From an uncultured Eubacterium sp. (GTDB lineage Bacteria; Bacillota; Clostridia; Lachnospirales; Lachnospiraceae), in contig URGC01000020.1 of the NCBI GenBank assembly GCA_900547255.1, forward strand, positions 1 to 26,571: DNA of 26,571 nt. Direction: 5' to 3'. The notes under the pieces are model-generated. The model saw nothing but the letters and a program-made list of their open reading frames with translations, had not been told where the DNA came from and did no database searches. Below, in pieces: positions 23,506 to 26,571 of this stretch. The first letter of the stretch is position 1. Each line of letters opens with the position of its first letter. Position numbers and translations under genes: made by a program.

Positions 23506-23648
23506 ATTTATTACATAGTTGTACTTCATCAATGAAAATAAGATTGTGAGCTTTTTATAGTTTCACATTTATTCCCATTTTTTAAAATATTTTCATATTG
23601 TGGTAATAGTTTTCTAGATTCCGAACAAATCTGTTCATGCTCCCTACC
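23506..23648 (-). pseudogene. 5' part of the unidentified gene split by the IS110 element
   Basis: On the minus strand, 23529-23648 is open and reads REHEQICSESRKLLPQYENI then LKNGNKCETIK. Its continuation KAHNLIFIDEVQLCNKF lies one frame away (open 23506-23554). A one-base length change in the run of five A at about 23552-23556 would join them. It then continues through the IS insertion site into the 3' part at 21823-21946. No good in-frame start codon is visible. The gene would begin just behind the HAD phosphatase gene. LIFIDEVQ looks like a Walker B strand, but that is too little to name a family. Confidence 0.4.
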
Positions 23649-23658
23649 TTAACTCTTT

Positions 23659-24432
23659 CTATTTAATGAGTTTTTTCTCCATGCAATAATGATACACTCC
23701 GTCTTCTTCAACTGATTTACATATGGCATCTGCTCTTGCTTTGACTTCATCTATGGCATTCCCCATAGCCACACCTGTACCAACTGCTTCTAACATCTCT
23801 ATATCATTTCTACCATCTCCAAAAGCAATCGCCTCATCTTTCGATAATCCATAATAACTAAGCACTGCATTTACAGCATTTCCCTTGCCACAATTTGATG
23901 GAATAATATCTGCTGCTTTATCCCACCATGCAGTTATCTGAGTATTTTTAGTTCCTTGCAGTATCTGGGTGTATTCTTCTTTTCTGCACGAACACATAAT
24001 CTGATAAATATCTTCTTTACATAACTCATCAAAATTATCTGCAATTGTTAATGTTTCATTTCCAAATTTAAAGTACTCTTCCAGATGCTCATCTGTACCA
24101 TTAGTAACAATAAAATGCTCATTGCTGATAGCAGCTGCTCTGTTCATTTTGTTAAGATTTTGAATTATTTGATGTTTATCATCATTATTCAAGGGGTTCC
24201 TGAAAATAATCTTTTTTCCAGCCATTACATATGAACCATTAAATGTAAGCAGCACATCAAATGTAATATCTTTAAATTCAGGAATTGAAAGATAACCTCT
24301 GCCAGTTGCCATACAAAGCAATATCCCATTCTGGCGAAGAGAATTTAATGCTTTAACTGTTTTATCTGTCAGCTCTTTATTCCCCATTTTTAACAATGTT
24401 CCATCTATATCGAAAAATGCTATTTTTATCAT
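23659..24432 (-). CDS. Cof-type HAD-IIB family phosphatase
   Basis: 257 residues with all four HAD motifs: I FFDIDGTL (nucleophile D8, acid/base D10), II MATGRG (T43), III K183 (CGKGNAV), and IV GDGRND (205-210). The C2B cap domain between about residues 75 and 180 is typical of Cof-type enzymes, which dephosphorylate sugar phosphates, FMN or other small phosphates in the cytoplasm; substrate unknown. GGGAG lies six bases before the ATG. A TATAAT about 30 bases upstream could be the -10. It is the only intact gene between the IS and the defence region. The 228 bases upstream (24433-24660) show nothing else. Confidence 0.9.
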   Translation of the reverse strand: MIKIAFFDIDGTLLKMGNKELTDKTVKALNSLRQNGILLCMATGRGYLSIPEFKDITFDVLLTFNGSYVMAGKKIIFRNPLNNDDKHQIIQNLNKMNRAAAISNEHFIVTNGTDEHLEEYFKFGNETLTIADNFDELCKEDIYQIMCSCRKEEYTQILQGTKNTQITAWWDKAADIIPSNCGKGNAVNAVLSYYGLSKDEAIAFGDGRNDIEMLEAVGTGVAMGNAIDEVKARADAICKSVEEDGVYHYCMEKKLIK

Positions 24433-24660
24433 ATGAAGCTCCCATCTGTTGTTTTTTATAGTAATTGATTATATCATTATGTCTATATTAAGTCACTAGA
24501 AATATCACGCCATCCTGTACTCTTTTGACTTTACTAAAGAATTCACCTCTGCAGTCATACATTATTCAATGCTTGAATACATTTTTGCTACATTTTAGCG
24601 CGAACGCATCATTTTGTGTGTATTATTATATAATTATAGCTATATTACATTTAAATAAAA

Positions 24661-24838
24661 ATTGCTGAAATGGTCAAAAAGATTATTATCTCTTTGAGAA
24701 CTAAAACTAACGTTTTGAGAGCGTGAAAAGCCCATAAATTGGGGATTTGTATCTGGTAGTGTTACATATCTGTTGTATGCGTAGCACCACCCACAGATTT
24801 TCGCAACTACCTTGTCTATTACTTTTAAACCAACATAA
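24661..24838 (-). repeat. Structured direct repeat, copy R1, behind the zeta-toxin gene
   Basis: About 178 bases clearly related to copy R2 (25779-25925) in the same orientation, with insertions. Shared blocks include TATCTCTTTGAGAAC, GGATTTGT, TCTGGTAGTG, TTGTATGCG and ATTACTTT. A stem is formed by GGTAGTG (24755-24761) with CACCACC (24785-24791). It pairs fully only in minus-strand RNA, where the changed position is a G-U pair. The right end resembles the last codons and stop of the AIPR gene at R2. It starts 7 bases after the zeta stop. Most of the gap 24433-24844 is this repeat. Confidence 0.75.
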
Positions 24839-24844
24839 AAACAA

Positions 24845-25396
24845 CTATAATAAATTCAATATATCCTGTTCACTCCAATACTCATTAGGATATATTGAAA
24901 GGTCTTCTTTATGCTTGCGAATAATCCTTTGAGGAGTATCGGTGTTGTCATACACATGCATAATGTCACATATATCGATTAACTTTTTAATATTATTAAT
25001 TGATTTATAATATCTATCTATCACTTTTGATTTCTCTACGTCATGTCCTCCGGCAGCAACCCTTGATTTTATTCTTGCTATATTAATCTGAGGATCTATT
25101 GTAAGAACAAATACACACTTAATAAAGTATCCTTCTTTTTTAGCTTTTCTTAATATTTCCAGCTTGTAGTCTGATGACAATACTGTTTCAAATGTAAAAT
25201 CCTCTTTCTTTTTAATAGACTCATATCGCATTTTATCAGCAAGAATTGCAGCTTCCATATTATCCATTCCAGTAGATGCAACTATATCATCCGCATTAGT
25301 GTATTTACCAACCTTTTCAAAAAAAGCTGTTATTGTACTCTTTCCTGATCCATTAGGGCCTGCTAAGACAAGTACCATTGGCTTTCTATTCTGCAT
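24845..25396 (-). CDS. Zeta-toxin-family kinase
   Basis: 183 residues, a P-loop kinase related to zeta toxins, which phosphorylate UDP-N-acetylglucosamine and so block cell-wall synthesis. Walker A GPNGSGKST (13-21), NADDI (34-38), FETVLSS (69-75) and SRVAAGGHDVEKSKVIDRYY (111-130) with its arginines are in the expected order. It is shorter than the classic pneumococcal zeta and of the small chromosomal type. The start is ATG 25394-25396, nine bases behind GGAG and overlapping the preceding small gene by 11 bases, so the two are translationally coupled as in toxin-antitoxin pairs. A longer frame upstream overlaps that gene further and lacks a ribosome binding site. Whether it is toxic here is not shown by sequence. 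Confidence 0.8.
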   Translation of the reverse strand: MQNRKPMVLVLAGPNGSGKSTITAFFEKVGKYTNADDIVASTGMDNMEAAILADKMRYESIKKKEDFTFETVLSSDYKLEILRKAKKEGYFIKCVFVLTIDPQINIARIKSRVAAGGHDVEKSKVIDRYYKSINNIKKLIDICDIMHVYDNTDTPQRIIRKHKEDLSIYPNEYWSEQDILNLL

Positions 25397-25616
25397 ATTT
25401 TCTATCTCCATTTGCATATTCGATATATGCAGCCTTCTTTTCTTTATCATAACCTGCTATCGGTTTTTTACAGATTTTAGCCTTATTTATCGCTGCCTTA
25501 ACTGCTTCAACTGCCCTTCTATCCATCTCACTATCAGATGTGCTAAGTATTTCTTTCTCTTCTTTACGAGATACAACTTTTATTACCCTTCCATTTTTTG
25601 TGCTCACTGTTGTCAT
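25386..25616 (-). CDS. Small partner of the zeta-toxin-like kinase (putative antitoxin)
   Basis: 76 residues (MTTVSTKNGRVIKVVSRKEE at the N-terminus), charged, helical in the middle (SEMDRRAVEAVKAAINKAK), ending in a short beta-like segment GYDKEKKAAYIEYANGDRKY. It is not recognisably related to epsilon antitoxin. The start is ATG 25614-25616, nine bases after AAAGGG; an ATG nine bases earlier abuts that site. It overlaps the kinase gene by 11 bases. Role as antitoxin is inferred only from gene order, size and coupling. Confidence 0.65.
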   Translation of the reverse strand: MTTVSTKNGRVIKVVSRKEEKEILSTSDSEMDRRAVEAVKAAINKAKICKKPIAGYDKEKKAAYIEYANGDRKYAE

Positions 25617-25708
25617 GAAAAACATCCCTTTCTAAAATAGATATAGCATAATTATTATATGGTTAAAACAACAATATTCTTCTTTATTTATTGTACCACA
25701 GTTCTTAC

Positions 25709-25743
25709 AAAAAAACACCCCAGGACAAAAAGTCCTGGGGTGT
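25709..25743 (-). terminator. Strong terminator behind the AIPR gene and R2
   Basis: 12-bp perfect GC-rich stem (25715-25726 with 25732-25743), 5-base loop, and a run of seven T on the minus strand. It ends AIPR transcripts after R2, so R2 is inside the AIPR 3' UTR, and it insulates the toxin pair. Confidence 0.9.
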
Positions 25744-25778
25744 AATATACTTTTCTGAAACATCGTAAGACGCACTGA

Positions 25779-25925
25779 ATTGTTGAAATATTATCTCTTT
25801 GAGAACGATTTGTAGAACATGAAAATCCCATGAATTGAGGATTTGTGTCTGGTAGTGTAACATATGTGTTGTATGCGCAGCACTACCCACATATTCCCAG
25901 AACTGCTCATTACTTTAACATAATC
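25779..25925 (-). repeat. Structured direct repeat, copy R2, at the 3' end of the AIPR gene
   Basis: Second copy of the element, about 147 bases. The main stem GGTAGTG (25851-25857) with CACTACC (25881-25887) is perfect, with an inner stem at 25860-25864/25872-25876 that pairs as GCAUA/UAUGU in minus-strand RNA. A second hairpin, AATCC...GGATT, lies at about 25823-25842. It overlaps the AIPR stop codon (25910-25912) and last codons. R1 and R2 lie about 1.1 kb apart and flank the toxin pair. Confidence 0.75.
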
Positions 25926-26571
25926 ACATTTTGCTCATCGCATAAATGTTCTTTGATTTCTTTACATCTTCCTGCATTTTTAAATATACTTGCTGGATAA
26001 GCATCTGGATATAATTTATTTTTCACTATGACAATCAAATCAATATATTTAATAACAAGTTCTTTAATAATATTTTCATCAATGTCAATATATTTTTCAT
26101 CGAATGTATATTCTTTTCTAAGTTCTTCAAAAATCATATGTAACAAAAACCTATTTCCATGAACAGATATTAATTTTTTTATACCATTTACTTCGCTTTG
26201 ATATGCACCATTTATTTTATCAAACATTCTGCTTACTTTGATTGTATTCCATATTAAATATGAATTAGTTGAGGGATTAAAAATTGTTTTATATGGTGCC
26301 TTAGAAATATCTTCAAAAATACTACCTACAGCTCTCTTAATTAACGTCACTAAAGATACCTCTGAATTATAGCACCCTATTGCTACAACAGCTTCATCTA
26401 TATTACATATTTTATCACCAGCACTTGAATCCCCATCTTTAAACACATATTCTATCCCATCCATCATTAAATCCTTTCTATATTTTTCTTGTAGTGGATC
26501 CATAGATGCAAATGCCTTATTCTCTATCTTGTTTTGTGTATTAGATAATTTTGTGACAGTATTTCCAAAAT
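25910..26571 (-). CDS. AIPR-family abortive-infection phage-resistance protein (C-terminal part)
   Basis: The frame is open to the right edge; the N-terminus is outside the window. The visible 220 residues match the C-terminal part of AIPR proteins (PF10592): TVTKLSNTQNKIENKAFASM followed by DPLQEKYRKDL, then IEYVFKDGDSS, NIDEAVVAIGCYNSEVSL, and KAPYKTIFNPS. These correspond to the family's conserved NSQNxV, DPxQ, alanine-rich helix and Y-x-IFN elements. AIPR proteins are associated with phage resistance by abortive infection and occur in defence islands. The gene is AT-rich. It ends inside repeat R2 and is followed by a strong terminator and a toxin-antitoxin-like pair. An internal ATG at 26501-26503 is not the start, because the frame and the similarity continue upstream. 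Confidence 0.75.
   Translation of the reverse strand, partial: FGNTVTKLSNTQNKIENKAFASMDPLQEKYRKDLMMDGIEYVFKDGDSSAGDKICNIDEAVVAIGCYNSEVSLVTLIKRAVGSIFEDISKAPYKTIFNPSTNSYLIWNTIKVSRMFDKINGAYQSEVNGIKKLISVHGNRFLLHMIFEELRKEYTFDEKYIDIDENIIKELVIKYIDLIVIVKNKLYPDAYPASIFKNAGRCKEIKEHLCDEQNVIMLK

Larger units (their letters stand above)
21945..23508 (+). mobile_element. IS110-family insertion sequence, about 1.56 kb, ends deduced
   Basis: The element contains one DEDD transposase gene and long non-coding ends. ATT occurs at both boundaries (21945-21947 and 23506-23508), and it has no terminal inverted repeats, as expected for IS110. Three independent signs agree on these ends. In the circular form, the right-end TTGACT (23488-23493) would lie exactly 17 bases from the left-end TAATAT (21950-21955), creating a promoter for the left-end RNA. 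Left-end RNA loops match the target (21940-21947) and both element termini. Removing the element restores a reading frame on the minus strand. The core dinucleotide could be AT or TT. Confidence 0.75.

Noticed and set aside
24661..25925. Integron-type attC sites for R1 and R2
   Set aside because: The repeats follow genes like attC sites, but the expected GTTRRRY/RYYYAAC core sites are not there and no integrase is visible.
24661..25925. CRISPR array or type III toxin-antitoxin RNA repeats
   Set aside because: There are only two copies, 1.1 kb apart, long and diverged; not short tandem repeats with spacers.

Overview
The window looks like chromosome of a low-GC, motile, anaerobic Firmicute, most likely a Lachnospiraceae member of the Lachnospira/[Eubacterium] eligens or Roseburia type. 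This is inferred from base composition, AGGAG-type ribosome binding sites, gene content (secA-prfB-cheW-malQ, long-form hpf, an ECF S component, Cof-type HAD) and a near-consensus SigD flagellar promoter. No organism assignment can be proven from the sequence alone.

Left edge (1-1444): the 3' end of an unrecognised, very AT-rich gene converges on a homoserine dehydrogenase that stops at residue 240, inside its catalytic domain. The two share a bidirectional terminator. Upstream of hom lies the ACT-domain gene pheB, with a good promoter and a foldable leader.

1569-8277 is a minus-strand housekeeping block. A promoter at 7497-7525 serves a tightly packed secA-prfB-cheW-malQ operon ending at a terminator at 1569-1617. 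Upstream of it is hpf with its own promoter and terminator. 8278-8817 is non-coding, carries a cluster of DnaA-box sequences, and separates the minus-strand block from a divergent SDR gene.

8818-15576 holds metabolic and envelope genes: a FabG/YmfI-like reductase, a CDF cation exporter, a beta-lactamase-fold hydrolase, a coupled dus and CgeB-like glycosyltransferase pair, and an ECF transporter S component.

15642-17065 holds two unknown genes behind a near-perfect SigD (FliA) promoter, so they are probably part of the motility regulon. 17037-19458 is a MerR-family locus: an autoregulated merR gene, a downstream DapB-fold dehydrogenase with a classical 19-bp-spacer MerR promoter, and a divergent carboxymuconolactone decarboxylase gene decayed to a remnant that still has its promoter. 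DUF2752, a cytoplasmic Cu/Zn superoxide dismutase, a small membrane protein and an AraC regulator follow.

21823-23648: an IS110-family element (about 1.56 kb) is inserted in an already decaying gene. Its ends can be deduced: an ATT repeat flanks it, joining the ends makes a TTGACT-17-TAATAT promoter, and the left end encodes a candidate bridge RNA whose loops match both the target and the element ends.

The right edge (24661-26571) is a small defence region: the C-terminal part of an AIPR phage-resistance protein, a zeta-toxin-like kinase with a small partner gene, and two diverged direct copies of a 140-180-bp structured element, one after each gene. The spacing suggests a toxin-antitoxin cassette inserted at the 3' end of the AIPR gene.
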